Source: Sarcocystis neurona
Lineage: Eukaryota; Apicomplexa; Conoidasida; Eucoccidiorida; Sarcocystidae
Direction: 5' to 3'
Length of the DNA stretch: 64,000 nucleotides
Assembly: GCA_000727475.1 (NCBI GenBank)
Contig: KL647296.1
Span: 1,036,865 to 1,100,864 of the forward strand
Positions 37,502 to 50,800 of the stretch are shown piece by piece; position 1 is the first letter of the stretch, and each line of letters starts with the position of its first letter. The translations under genes and the position numbers were made by a program. The notes below the pieces were generated by a model, which was not told the origin of the DNA, made no database searches, and saw only the letters and a program-made list of their open reading frames with translations.

Positions 37502-40500
37502 TTAGTGTGTTATAATGTAGATATATTTATATGTGAATGTATGGATGCGTTAAGTGACGTGCGTTTCATTCTCAGTGACTCCCCTCACATGTATACGTGT
37601 GTGTGTTTTTATGCATGTGTGGCGAGTCTACATACGCAAAATTCCAGTCTCTTGATCTTGGTAAGCTTATTTAGTATAACGTGCCGTAGAAACATAGGAT
37701 GTATCGGTTACGGCAGAGTAGAGTTTCGTGGACTGGCAATTTGTGAGTTTACAGAAGAGTCTGGGCATGGAACGCTCTTCAGAAGGGAGAGCTTTTCTCC
37801 AAACACATCTATATCTCCGGTTAACTTTAGACGCGCTGGATTGCTTCAACATAAATTGCACGCGCGAGGCTAAGCCTAGGCGTGGTGCCTAGCTGTATTC
37901 TATAACGGGATGCGAGCCAGTATGTCAGGCCATACTGGTCCCCGAAAGAGACACACTTGTATGGAACATGTCCGTGAACCTCTTCCTCTATTGTTAGAAA
38001 GTATGGTTTACGGTGCACAAGCGTGTTTAAAGTACAGAAGTTACACGGTTAATTTCATAGAGAACGTCTACGCGGCGTACCCCGACAGAGAAACTGATAT
38101 GCAGGCAAAAAGTGGGTCACCTAATTCAATGAAAAATAGACGCCTACGAGTTAGCGTGTTGACAGTTTTGGGTGCAGACGTGTAAGCGTCTGCCATGCGT
38201 GTTCGGTCAGGACAGGGTGCGCCCACATATAACTATTCCCAGGCTTGCTCGAAAGCGATAGCCGTGTGAAGTAGCTCTACACAGAAAAAGGAGTATCAGC
38301 ATCGCGACTCGAATGAGTGCTGCTGTTGCTGCTACTCTGTATCCAGTTGCTGCTTCTTCAAGTTTTCAAGCGTTGTCGAAGTCGTGACGGAAACACAACT
38401 CGGTAAATTTGTGGAAATAGGACCAGCTTGCTCGCACAGCCAAGTATTCAGTAATATTCATATTAGTATCAGCGGGACGAACGGCCCTTGTTAGTAGTGT
38501 TGCACTGGTAGATCCGTAACGGTCGTTGGTAGACAGGGGTGCGATACACGGTGAAATGCGGTCTCGGCTCGGTGGAATATTCTCTTCAACCTCCTGCTAT
38601 ATAGTGTACTGTATGTGTGACTTCAAGACTCCTAGTTACAAGATTTGTTCCTTATTTTTCAAGTTCTTTCTGATTCTCGCCGGCCGCTTGAAACCACACG
38701 TCTATACGTGTGAGTCCACGGGAATGCTACTTGCCCTGGAGCACAAGCGTAAGATATCAGTATATTTGCACGTATCAGTGTATACGGTTGCGATGTCAAC
38801 GTCGCACAAAGGAGGTCAACAGCACTATAGCATAGATGTAATACGATGACTTCTGTTTAATGAGAGCATGATGAAGTGCATTCTTTCGTCGATTAAGGTG
38901 TAACTGTGACGACACTAGCAATTCCGCGTATACACACCTGTATGTATACTTCATTATTTATGTGGATCTATTAGTATGGAGTGGACTCACTCACGTGTGC
39001 GCGTAGGGTTGGAAACTTCCTCTGCCTTTCTCCTTTATTCCGACACAACTTTCAGTTGTGGATGTCTTGAGGAAATGACCAAACCGCGGCAAAACAGCGT
39101 CGCTTTGTAGCGTGGCCGTGCATTAGATAATTAGCTCGACGGTTTGCGTCAACAAGCGCGCGACCGCTCGACACACTGCCCTTCAACATCGTCGTCCCTG
39201 AAGTTACAGGAAAGTGGGCACACGTGTTCTGACAGCTGGCTGACCGCCGGTCGTAGCTATACATAGACACAGTTAGTCTCACATTCACGTATACATATAT
39301 ATATATGTGTACAGAAAGAGAGACATGCAGATTAGGAATGAATTCATGTTCATAAACTGCTGCTGCAGTTGTGCGCTCTTCCAGCACTCTTCCTCTGGAC
39401 CTAGATATACACACGGGTGTCTACATGGGGAGAGAGAGAGGTTCTGCCGTACGTGTCGCAAGTTCCACAGACATTCAAAACGTTGCGGACTCGCATCTGA
39501 GGTGCCACGACACTCTAGTTTGGGATCTTAGAGTGTGTTTTGTGAGCCACCACAACCTTTATAATCTTGTCTCAGAAATCGCGAGTTCGCGGATCAGATA
39601 TATCTGTTATATATATATATATAGAGAGAGAGAGACAGAGAGAGACAGAGAGACAGGCATACAATGTTGGTACACATATATAGAGATATACGTCTGTGTA
39701 GTGCGTAGACACATCCGTATACACGTGCAGACGTATGTGTGCGTGTCTGTGTGTGCGCGTACATATATACATATATGTATATATATACGTAGATACACTG
39801 AATGTCCCTTTTCGAAAATACCATAGTTACAGTGCTTGAGCGCACAATTAGATTTACGAGTACACTTGCGACCAGTGTCTGACATTCCTCTTGTACAGTA
39901 CGGCTGAGACAGCTTTCACTCTTCATTCTGCAAACAGAGCCAAGAACAACGTCAAGTAGATACCGCCTGGTGGCAGCAGGTCAATGCGTACGCGTACACA
40001 CGTTTGAATCCGCATGTATACGTCTAGGTCAGTCCAGATGTAGAATAACCCAGCTTTTTACCCAGGAGTGCAGATGCCGCCGATACATGTTGCGCGCCTC
40101 ACTTTTTTGTACGAAACACTGCAGGACCCTCGCTTATCCTTCTACATACGAACTTAGGACTTGCGCGCTTTTGTGCGTGCACGGATGTGAGTATTCCCCG
40201 CTGCCTAGCAACAATAAATCCCCCAGTGTGTTCGCCCCCAATCTACGTAAGATGCTCGTGACACGCACGCATGCGGCTCATACACGCCCACCAGCTCACA
40301 CCTGCGCAATTGTACGTGTGAGTAACGATTACAACGACTTGGGCTCGTGTAGACGCTAAGGCAAACCTCAGTGCATGCTTGCATGCCGTACATAATTCAC
40401 CATCGAAGGATATACCTGTGCAGCTGTACCGACACCCTCTGTTTATGCATAGATCATTATCTTTCCCGGTGTGGATCGCAACAGAGGCGCGCAACGCAGG

Positions 40501-42199
40501 TGACATCTCGTACGTATGAAGGGTTTTTACGCCGCAAAAAGACTGCATGTGGGGAACAACAAGAAGTCGTTGTGGTCCTGCTTCGCCACTTTACACTTTT
40601 CTCCTTTTTCCGCCTCACCAAAGCACGCCGGACGCATGCAAATTTCCTCTGCTTCCCAGACAACTTCGTTACACCGTATGACCAGGAGATTTTCCGGTGA
40701 CAAGTTAGTCTCTCTAGGAGTTGCATACGAAGCATTTTGCGACCCTCCCCTTCGATGCAGTCCTCGATAGACGCACTGCAATAGCAGATTTCCCGTACAA
40801 AATCATAAAGATGTCCGGACACTGGTTGGGGTTGGTGCGAGCACGCATCAATGCACGCGCCCAAGTACAAAAAGACGGTGATATGGACTGCACGTATACA
40901 TCTATAAAAGCGGTCGAACACGGCATGCATACTCGAGTCTACGATCAATTATTCTAGTTTGGACCTTTAACGTCCAGATGCTGGCACATTCTGACAGCCG
41001 TACTGTAAGCGTCAGATGCAGACGGAGAGTTGCTGTTCCTGCTGCTCCAGCGTCCACGCGTGCGCCGTCTCGTACGTGTGCACCCCCCCCTAAAAAATTT
41101 ATGCGCACGACGAGCGGATTACACAGATATGTGGCGGAGCCCAACGCACAGCAATCACACATTTCTTTAATTTTTCCCGACGCCCTCATTCTCACTTCTT
41201 CACCTCCGTCCCTTTCAGTTTTCCTGCACTTGGACTTTTTGGCAGTTAAATTTTGAGTGGTGGGGTCGTTATAATTTTCTTTTCGAAACCTCTGGGTTTC
41301 TCGGAATGCTTTGGAACTTCGCTGTGGACGAGACTGCTCTCTTCACGTGTTGAATCTTCTGTTTTTAAAAATTCTCCTTGGTTCCCAGCTTTGCGGTTCT
41401 AGTTTTGAACATTCATCTGATTTACCAAGTGTTTCGAATACTCGAATTCTGCATTCTTCCTCCGTGGGTCCCCACGACGTTCCCATCAATTGGAACGCCA
41501 CGCCCCCTCCGGATAGGTCATATGTGAGTACACGTAGTGAGAGAGCGTCGCCCAAGCTTACACACACACACGTACGTTTGTGCGGGCAGATTTGCAAATC
41601 GGTACACGCAAGTAGTCAGATCTAAATGTATACGTGTGGGTATATAAAAAGACACATTTGTGAATCTGTTCAGGCATACCTATATACACACAAGCATTCA
41701 CATATGTATGTATATATGTATACTTGTGTGCACATATACATACACGCGCGCGGTATATACATGTATAAACATATATATGTGTCCGCACACGTGTGCATCT
41801 ATGTGTCCAAATATGTACGTAGACGTCTCTGTCCACCAACAGATCTACATGTATTAAGATGGTCACACAGTTCCACGCATTTCTTAATATAGAGCTACAC
41901 AGATACTACGCGATCTCGCGCTCCACGGATACACTGATATCCCCCAGCAGACACCTCTGCAAAGAGGTACAGAGGGCCCTTTCTGTGTAAACCTGGATAC
42001 CTGTATACACGTGTGTCTGGTCATTCCGTGTTCGTTTCTTCTACCAGAACAGGACTTGTGTCTCGCGGCTTCGGTTCTCTCTCTCTCTCCTTACACAGGC
42101 AAATATACATCGACATAGCGTACGTGTCATAGCTGGTATGCAGTGTATCACACTTCGGTACAAAGTTGTGTATATACATATGTAGCTCTATACGCACAG
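37502..42199. other. Intergenic DNA between convergent genes, no gene seen
   Basis: No exon with a usable acceptor, donor and coding-like composition was found on either strand. Open frames here are short and rich in Cys, Tyr and Val from TG/TA repeats. An (AT)8 run followed by an AG-rich run is at 39607-39656. Confidence 0.6.
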
Positions 42200-43870
42200 A
42201 GTGATGGGGCGGACACCGACAATCCGCGGTAGTAACACACTCCAAAGCTGCACGAGGTTCCATACACTGCCTCTCGCACACACAAGAAATGCGTCTGCAT
42301 ACACTCCCACATATATACACACACATACGTCTCCACGTACGTAAACGTAGGTGCAGGCTGCGTCAAGACGGAATATATACATCACAGACGCGGAGAGACA
42401 GACAGAAAGTCGAAGTGAAAGGTTGCAGCGACCCCCTATCGCCTGCATTCTTCCACGCACGTAGAAACACAGGAAGGAACTGGTGAATCAAATACGTGCG
42501 AGACCTCCTCGCGGTACGCGTATGCACACGTGAGAAATATGTAGACACAGACAGGAAGGTAAAAAGGAAGACGAATAGACATACACGCACATGTACACAT
42601 ATGCCGAGATACGCACGAGCGTGTGCACGTATTTACTACAGAAAGACACGTCCCTACGTGGGCATCGAGAGAAACACGCATGCCAGGGATCGTTAGATAG
42701 AATCAGCTCGAAACGCATGCACGAGCCCCCCTGTGTCTATCACAAGCCTTCTTTTTGCTGTCACCGCACGGGCACGCACTGCGTTGGCGCATTCGTTTCT
42801 TCCGTCGTGGCCACAAAAGCAGGTACGCACACCAATACATATTAATGGACCGTACATATACACACATAGACACAAGTATATGCAGCGTCCGTAAATGTAG
42901 ACAGCTGTAGACATAATGGCAGGCAGAGACACATACACTTGACGCTTGGTATTAACATTTGTATACATACATACACACACGAGACACACGCGCACAAACG
43001 CATGATGCCTTATGACACACACACACCCACACACACAACAAAAAAGCTAGAGTCGAAAGAATACAAGACCCCCCAAGATATCGTAGTCGTGGCACACACA
43101 AGTACACATACGTGATGCGTAAGGTCTGGCCCACACGCATACACACACACAGAGATGCGTAGACGCATATAGAAAGCAAAAGAAACGGATTTCTGTCTAC
43201 CCGTTTATACAAACACACATACGCTATCTCCATGTACGGCAGGAAGACAGATACACAGAGTGGGAAGAATGCGAGACCCCCCCCATTTCCCGCATTCCAC
43301 GTACCCACAAATACACGCAGAGACAGGCTGTGACAGACACAAAGGCGGGCTTCCCAATCAATATATATGTACACAAATGACTCAGATAGAGACAGATACC
43401 TATGTATACATACAAGTGCATACAGGAGGAGAGAATGAAAATAGCGCCACATACATACGTGTACACACATACATGCACGCGCACCGATACATACACACAG
43501 ACTTACACACGCGGGTACAGTTGGACGGATCGCTTAGACGAAACAAGAGAACCCCAGAGCTCTCGTAGTCCACATTGCTGCTACTGCACCAGCCACACAA
43601 ACACATGCACGTCCGTACACATAAAGTGAACATACGCGTAGACATATATATATATATAGACAAGTAGATGCACACACGTACGCTGACGTAGACACGCGGA
43701 CACGTAGTCGCAACTACAGAGAAACAGACAGAAACACATACAGTGCACCCACACATACACAAGAAAATACACCTGTGTATATGCAGATATACACAGAGGA
43801 TCCACCTCTAGACAATACACTAACACCTATATATACATGTACTTAAGCATACACACGTTATATACAGTAA
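42200..43870. repeat. Long CA/TACA-rich low-complexity tract
   Basis: About 1.7 kb in which ACACA, ATACACA, AGACAC and GTACAC units dominate the plus strand, with few G+T-rich interruptions. It lies downstream of both convergent genes. Short (TA)n at 43646-43659. Confidence 0.75.
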
Positions 43871-44680
43871 GGTTCATCTGTATACAGGCACCAACGCACA
43901 CAGGAATGTTTGTACATAGAAAGAGACATTTGCTCGCCTAGGACCGCAACCTGCATGCACGGCAACGACGCAACGTATCACCGAACACGGGCGCAGGAAT
44001 AGATCGCACTTCCTCTCCCTTCTGCACCAGTGCTGTCTGTTTTGCACTCGACACCCCACATGCGTAACAGAGTGCCCGGCAGCAGAGGCAGGGATACGCA
44101 GCAGAAAGGGGAAGCCACACCGGCAGCCACATACAGGTCTGCAGCAGCAGCAGATCGTAGACACAAGAAACAAGACAGAGAACAAAAATCAATTAAGGAC
44201 AACACTTTCATGTCCGTTTCGCTGTCGCCAGGTCCACACGGGAGCCACCACCCCTCCTCTAATATCCCATTGCAGCAGCTCCATCTCTATTCCCATCACA
44301 CCCGCTGTACCGGCAGGACCCGCTATTCCAGGCCTTTGCAGCAGCAACAGCTACAGCAGTGCCGGCGTGCAGTGCCCCTGGAGATCCCCAAAACGGTGGC
44401 GGGGCACGCGCACGTTCGCCCTTGCCTCTACTCTGCTGGAGCGGCAGCGGCAGCAACAGCAGCAGCGAGAACAGCAGCAGCAGAGATTGCCAGTGTAGCA
44501 GCAGCGGCATCCGTATGCTTGCATGGGCGGCATGCAAGCACGCGTCCGCGTGTATGCTGTTGTACGGTGATCTCCGCTACGGTGACCGCAGCTGCTGCCG
44601 AAGCAGCAGGAGCTGCTGCAGCAGATTCCTCCTGCACTGCATTAGAAGCGGGCGCGCCACTGAAAGCAAAGGGGTAGAGA
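43871..44680. other. CAG-rich DNA just 3' of the minus-strand gene
   Basis: Between about 44100 and 44640 the plus strand has many CAGCAG units, the reverse of the CTG units in the sense strand of the minus gene. Open frames on both strands arise from this repeat. I take it as 3' UTR or flanking DNA; an alternative frame of the last exon would make part of it coding. Confidence 0.5.
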
Positions 44681-44816
44681 TTACGCTGCGTCATGCGTTG
44701 AAGCTGCTCCCCCACTATCCCCTCCCCCACCCAACTGCTGGAGACCAGCAGCAGCAGCAGGGGGAGGCGCGGTAAAGCCGAATGGGTTGGTTGCTGCTTG
44801 AATTTTAGGGATTTCT
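44681..44816 (-). CDS. Minus-strand gene, last exon with NPF motif and stop
   Basis: Acceptor CCGGCTGTTGATGCAG. It reads EIPKIQAATNPFGFTAPPPA, then Ala/Gly-rich residues to STHDAA and TAA. The NPF tripeptide close to a C-terminus is typical of EH-domain ligands in other eukaryotes. A competing open frame runs further left but would read the CTG run as polyleucine, unlike the rest of the gene. Confidence 0.7.
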
Positions 44817-47800
44817 CTGCATCAACAGCCGGAACAAAAGCAGATGCGCGACCGCCAAACGACTTCTTAAACGAAGAAAAAAAGAGGGAGACGACAGGAT
44901 GACGAATAAAACCAAGACCTAGAGAGAATAGAATGCGGGAGGAAGGAGAAATGAAAAAGTGGAAGCGGAGGAGCGGGAGACAAGAAGGGAAGGGGAGAGG
45001 TTGCACGATAACGAAATGGGAAGCAGAACATCAAAAGATATAAATAAAGGAAAGGAGAGAAGAAGGACTGCGAGGCAAGCAAAGACAGTCGGGAGGGTAA
45101 AGGTGCGAAGGAAGAGAAACGGGGGGAGGACGAGGAGAAAGGAAAGGTAGGAAGAGACTTGTCGGAACTGGCACACGAAGAGAGGGCGAGAGAGGGGGAA
45201 GAAAAGGACCCAAGGACAATGAGGTGGAACGGTAGTAAATGCGAAGAACGGGGATATGCTACAAGCGACAGAAGAGACGGACAGACACGAATACGGAGAA
45301 GACGGAAAACAGAGAGCAACAGCAAGACAAAACGAACGGTGAAGAAAAGAGTGACAACACTGGGAAAAGATACATACACAAAATTACCTTTTTTCTCTCG
45401 GAAAACGCGTAGGCCGTTGGTAGGCAGTTGCACGTCCGGTTGGTGGCAGAGATCCAGACGAAGGGGGAGGATGTGGGTAGCCGCTTCCACGAAAGGCAGG
45501 AGGCGGGGGGCAGAAACCTGGTTGACCACAAGAAATTCAAATGTGACCTTTACCTCTATGAACGGCAGGGAACGGGGGAATACAACTGCCACGTCAAAGA
45601 CGAGATACGTTTACTATACACTAAGCGTACTGAAAAGAGAGGAGACCACAGAGTAGCACGTCACTGCAGAGACACCGGTAAAAGGAAGACAATTGCCCTC
45701 CACAGTATTTATACGTATACACACCTAGATGTATGCATATATACGCAAGTAGACTTACGGAAACGAGTAGGTATACAGCTGTGGTATCGTGGCATATATA
45801 TATATATATACACACATGTGTACAGACAAACACCAACATAGACAGAAAAAGAAAACACGGTATCCTGGAACATTTCACTCCAGCGTTTGTATACGCGTAG
45901 TCGTATACGTACCACGCACACGCGGCGGTCGGACACGCACCTAAGTACAGAGACATACGTATGTATGTATATATATATATATATATACGCATACTCAAGA
46001 GCAGGTATTTGCGCCGATCCAATAAAGGTCGGTGGTATAGTATTACCACTTCGCATGGGAGAGGGGGCTAGCGGTGTAGCAGGCACGCTTCCTCCTTCTA
46101 GGGCGTCAGCTGCCTCAGGAGTCGCTGCTGCTGACGCTCCACCTCCTCCTCTTCCGTTGGCTATCTGCAGATTGGGCGCATGGGGAGGCGGCGGTGGTGG
46201 CGGCGGGGGTGGGGGAGTTGCTGCCAGTCCTCCTGGTGGTGGCGGGGGAGGTGGAGGTGGTGGTGGTGGGGTTGTCCCTGTCGCTGGCGGAAGCGGTGGC
46301 GCGGTCGTTCCCCCTGCTTCGCCTCCTGCGTGCAGCGGAGGTAGCAGCGGTGCCGCGGTAGTGGCTCCTCCGGGCAGTGGGGAAGGAGTTTCTAGTGCAC
46401 TGGCCGTCTCTCCTTCTGCAGCAGCTGGCTGCTGCTGTGGATATATAGGAGGAGGACGGTGGAGCGAGGAAACCGCCTCCACGCCGTTGTTGAGGAGGGG
46501 CTCATCTCGGGAGCCGCGCCTGGACTCGTTGGCAGTGGCTGCAGCAAATGGGTCGTAGAAAGGGGACGCAGCCGCCGGCGAGGGGGCGGGGATCAGGGGG
46601 GGCGCAGCAGCAGAAGCTTCAGGGTTGTACGGAAAGGGGGGGGGAGGAGGAGAAGAAGCAGCAGCAGTGGAAGCAGCAGCAGCGGCGAAAGAACGCGAAG
46701 TAGGAGGAGAAGGAAGAATGCCAGGAGCAGCAGCCACACCTGTGAGAGCAGTCAGCAACGGCGGGTTGCCGCTCTCAACCTGGCCAGGCACGAAGGAAGG
46801 CGGACTGGACACAGCAGCAGCAGCAGAGTGAGTCACACCAGAGAGAGAAACAGACGGCAGTTCGTCAGAGGAAGAAGGGGGCGGAAGCGGAGGAAGAGGA
46901 GGAGGCAGAGAAGGAGCAGAAAGAGCCGCAGCGACAGCGGAGGGAAGCAGAGGAGGAGAGGAGGAAGAAGAAATGGCCGAAACACTGGCTGCAGACGTGG
47001 GAGGTACAGGAAGCGTAGAATTCGTTGCAGCAGATCCACTGGGCAGCGAAGCAGGGAGACCGCTGGACAGGGGAGGGGGGCCAGCAGCAGCAACAGCAGG
47101 ACCGCTGAAGGGGGAAGACAGCAAGGAGGAGGGCGCACCAAGAACCACACGAGGAGAATCTGGAGAGCTTTGGGACGGCGAGGGAAGAAGCGGAGCAGTA
47201 GCAGAGGATTCAGCTGCAAGAGCGGAAGCGTCACCAGGGGGAAAGTGAGGCGTCACTGCTGCGTGCGCAGCAGCTGCAGCAGCGCTATCGATGGGGCCGG
47301 CGAAGAGACGCGGAGGAGCAGCAGAAGTGGAAGACGGGCCCGGAAGGCGCTCCCCAGCAGAAGCAGCTGAAGCAGGAGGGGGCAAAGCACAAGTGGGGCC
47401 GAAGAAAATTTTCGAAGCATCCGCCATTCCTGAGAGATTGATAGATTTGATTGTAGCACTTTCTGGTGGGCAGGGAAGGACGCCCGTGTCGGGCGAAAAG
47501 CGTTCTCCCAAAGACGAGCGACGACGATGTGAACTTTCAGTTGGGGGGCGGGGTGCTTCACTTTCGCCGAAGAGGGCTGCTGCTGGCCTCCGCGCTGCTT
47601 CTTGCTTCGTAGGGGGAAAGGATAGTCCTTCCTCACCTTTCCCTAGTTCTGCTGCTGGTGACGCCGCTCCTCGTGCCGCTGCCGCCGTTCCTGCATTCTC
47701 TGCCTCCTTCTCCGGGAGGAACGGTAGTGCCATTTCTGCCGCGGCTCCTTCACGAGCTCCTGCTGCTGGTGCTGCTTCTCCTGCCACGCCTCCTCTCTTC

Positions 47801-50800
47801 CCCTCCAAGTCGTTACTGCACGGGCTCGCCACCGACGCAGACGAAGAAGCAGCAGGGGGGGGAACTCCTACTGCCACTCCTCCTGCGCCTGCTGATGCCG
47901 GGCGCGGGTGGGGCCGGCGGCTGCTGCTGCTTCTGTTTGACAGCATCGCGTCCGCACGGCCGCTCACCGAGACGCCTGGTGGTAGAGCAGTATCCGTAGG
48001 CTCGGCGACGGCTATTTGACCTTCGCCCGCCACGCGGAGCTGCTCTGCGACCTGCAGTTGCTGCGGCGTCAGCGCACCCGGTGCCGAAAGCGTCGACCGC
48101 ACCGGAGAAGTCACCAAAGGAAGGGCGAACACACCTGCAATTATAAAAGAAGAAAAAGACATACTCGCTTCGCGTACACCAGAAGACTGTGCATATATGA
48201 AGAAGTGAGAAAGCGAGGGGGGGAGAGGAAGGGGGGGAGTGGAACACGGGAAGCAGAAGGAGATGAGGAAAAAAAGGCACCAAGGAAAACAGGAGCGACA
48301 CCTGGGAAATGAAGAAGAACGAGAAAGAAGAAGAAAGAACATACAGCCAAAGCCTACCTTTCTCGGTCAGCACTCCGCGAATTGACATATATGTAAATAG
48401 AGATAGCTACAAACGTATCTGAATCCTTGTGTATACAGACATACAGGCACGGACACTCACGTCTACTTCGCTATTTTCTTACTTCTGGGGATTCTAGGGA
48501 ACGTAATTTCGTAGACCCTCTCAATGTGTATGTGTACGGAAACACACGTGCACATACGCGTGCAGCCTAACAGGCTTGCGTACACCTCACAGGTCTTATT
48601 GCTCAACGCAACACGAGAAATCCTGCCGCAGCGGAAAGAAGTTGGCGTAGCACCAAGTTAAACTCAATATTTCGTGTGGCACTCGACCATCTATACGACT
48701 ACTTTACACACACACGCATACGTCTTCGCCACCGTCCGCCCACGTAAAAAATTCGGTTCTCCACCTCTACCTGCAACAACCGACATGTGTACATACACCG
48801 TATCTATCAATCTATATAAATAGAATCCCCTCCTGCATTTCCCATACATGACACTACACATATATACACCGGAGTCTGTACGTGTCATACGTTCTCCTGC
48901 GGGTAGCGTACCTCCTGGGACAGCGCTACTAATGGATTCGGTTGGGGACGCAGGTGGTGGTGGCGGCGAGCATCCCGTGTCCACATCCAGGAGGCCGCTT
49001 CCACTCCTCGTGAAACTGGTGCAGCTGCCGCGTGCGTTGCTGTCCATGCTCCTCCTGCTGCTGCTATCGCACGCGTTGCCACCGAGAACCTGGTTGACGG
49101 CAGCGCTGATAGGCCCCAGGGCTCTGCGTAGGCTGTTGCTGCGGTTGAAGATGCTTTCTTCCGGCGTAAGGACGATCTGCTGGTGGGCGTCCCCGACCTT
49201 CCGGGTGAGCACCAGCTGCGCGTGGAACTCGCCGTGCTGCAGCAGTAGCTCAGGCAGCGACCGCTGGATATGCCACAGCTGCCGCAGCAGCCAGGGGAGG
49301 TTCCTCTCTGTCTCTCCAAACGCAGAAAGCGCCACAACGTCTGACGGGTGCTCCTGCTGCGGGCGGCGGTGGTGGAGCATCAGCGCGCTCGACGGTGCAG
49401 GGGCCAGCGAACCACCTTCTGCGTCTCCGGGTGTTGTTACTGCTGCAGCTGCTGCAGGAGGAGGGGGGGCTCCTGCTGCTGCCACCGGAGGAGGGGGGGC
49501 TCCTGCTACTGCCATCGGAAGAGGGGGGGTGCCTCCTGCTGCTGCTGCTGTGGCTGCTGGCGGCCGGGATGTAATGGACAGAGAGGCAGATGCCATCAGA
49601 TGCACAGCTGCTGGCGAGGGGGAACCAGCGACTGGGAACGGACGGGGGCCTGCTGCTGGTGCTGGCGCAAGATCTGGGCCACCTGCTGCTGCTGCAGCAA
49701 CAGGGCGGGGGGGGCCTGCTGCTGCTGCGGCGGGCACTGTTTCTTGTGACTCGCCTCCAGCTTGGCTTCCGCGGCGTCCGAAGAGAGCTCGCAGCTGCCG
49801 GGCCTTAATCGCCGCAACTGCCTCGTTTACTGAGTCCATATGCGCAAAAAATGCTGTTTCCAGGGGCTCTGCCTGCATGCATTCAGGTGGGGCATGCACC
49901 CCGTGCCACGCATAAGTTCGAAAAACACACACACCCCCCAGTGCTTCAAGAAGCAAAAAGGAACTAGCACCGAGGCAGGAGCAACACCAGCAAAAAGAAA
50001 GACAGCAGCAACGGCAGCAGCACCAAGACGCGCAGCAGCCGAAAAAACAGCGACCCCCGCGGCGGCTGGACTTATGGTAGAGACGAGATTGACAGTAGCA
50101 GCGTCACAAAGGATACGTCTGCTGGCATTCTTGACGCCTTGCACGCAGCATCTCCCACCTTTCTAACATGTATTTCTGCACACAAAAAAACTTCAACTTG
50201 TCCAACGGGGACGCGTACAGAGAAAAGAAAACGAGAGGCAGTAATATTGCATCAGGCGACCCCCCCCCCAAAGACTTCAAGCCTCAGCAGAGACACAAAC
50301 GCTGTCCCGACTCACATACCAAATGCTCAACAAGCGCGGCACTTCCTCGTTACCGGGTACAGAGACAGACGCAGGGTCGATCCATGACAACTCCATCCAC
50401 ATCCGACAATACTCTCCTCGTGCCGCACAGTTTTCCTCTCTGCAAGTGCTGAATTTTCTACGACCCCGTTTTATCCACATGTGCATCTTCTGCGTGTACA
50501 CCCTCTCCACCGTTCGCGACGCCGTCACAACGTGTTTTCTCAATCCGAGCGCCTTGCCCGTCCTCCGTTCTGCACCCAGGACCACTGTCACGCTGTCTTC
50601 CCTTCCATCAGATATATCTCTTCCTGTTGCTCTCGTCCGATGATTGCTGTGGTTCCTAATTCTTCCTACTCTGCGTCCTGCTTCTTTAATTTGCAGTGAC
50701 ACTCTCCTTCAGGAAATCAAGTCAGTTGCTGGAAAGTTTCCCAGTCTGTGACAGGCCGGCCTATATAACCTTCACAGACGCGTTTACCTTCCCGAGCGTA

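Noticed and set aside
45388..45585. Alternative reading VTFEFLVVNQVSAPRLLPF in the penultimate exon of the minus gene
   Set aside because: It is open and hydrophobic, but it leads into a last exon that reads the repeat as polyleucine. The Pro-rich frame agrees in phase and composition with both neighbours.
45554..45585. 32-nt microexon (CIPPFPAVHR) before the penultimate exon
   Set aside because: It would require a 36-nt intron. A direct join from 46047 to 45517 is simpler and in phase.
46459..49915. Long plus-strand open frames over 46.0-49.9 kb rich in Arg, Gly and Ser
   Set aside because: They are antisense shadows of the GC-rich Ala/Pro/Ser-coding exons and lack splice signals.
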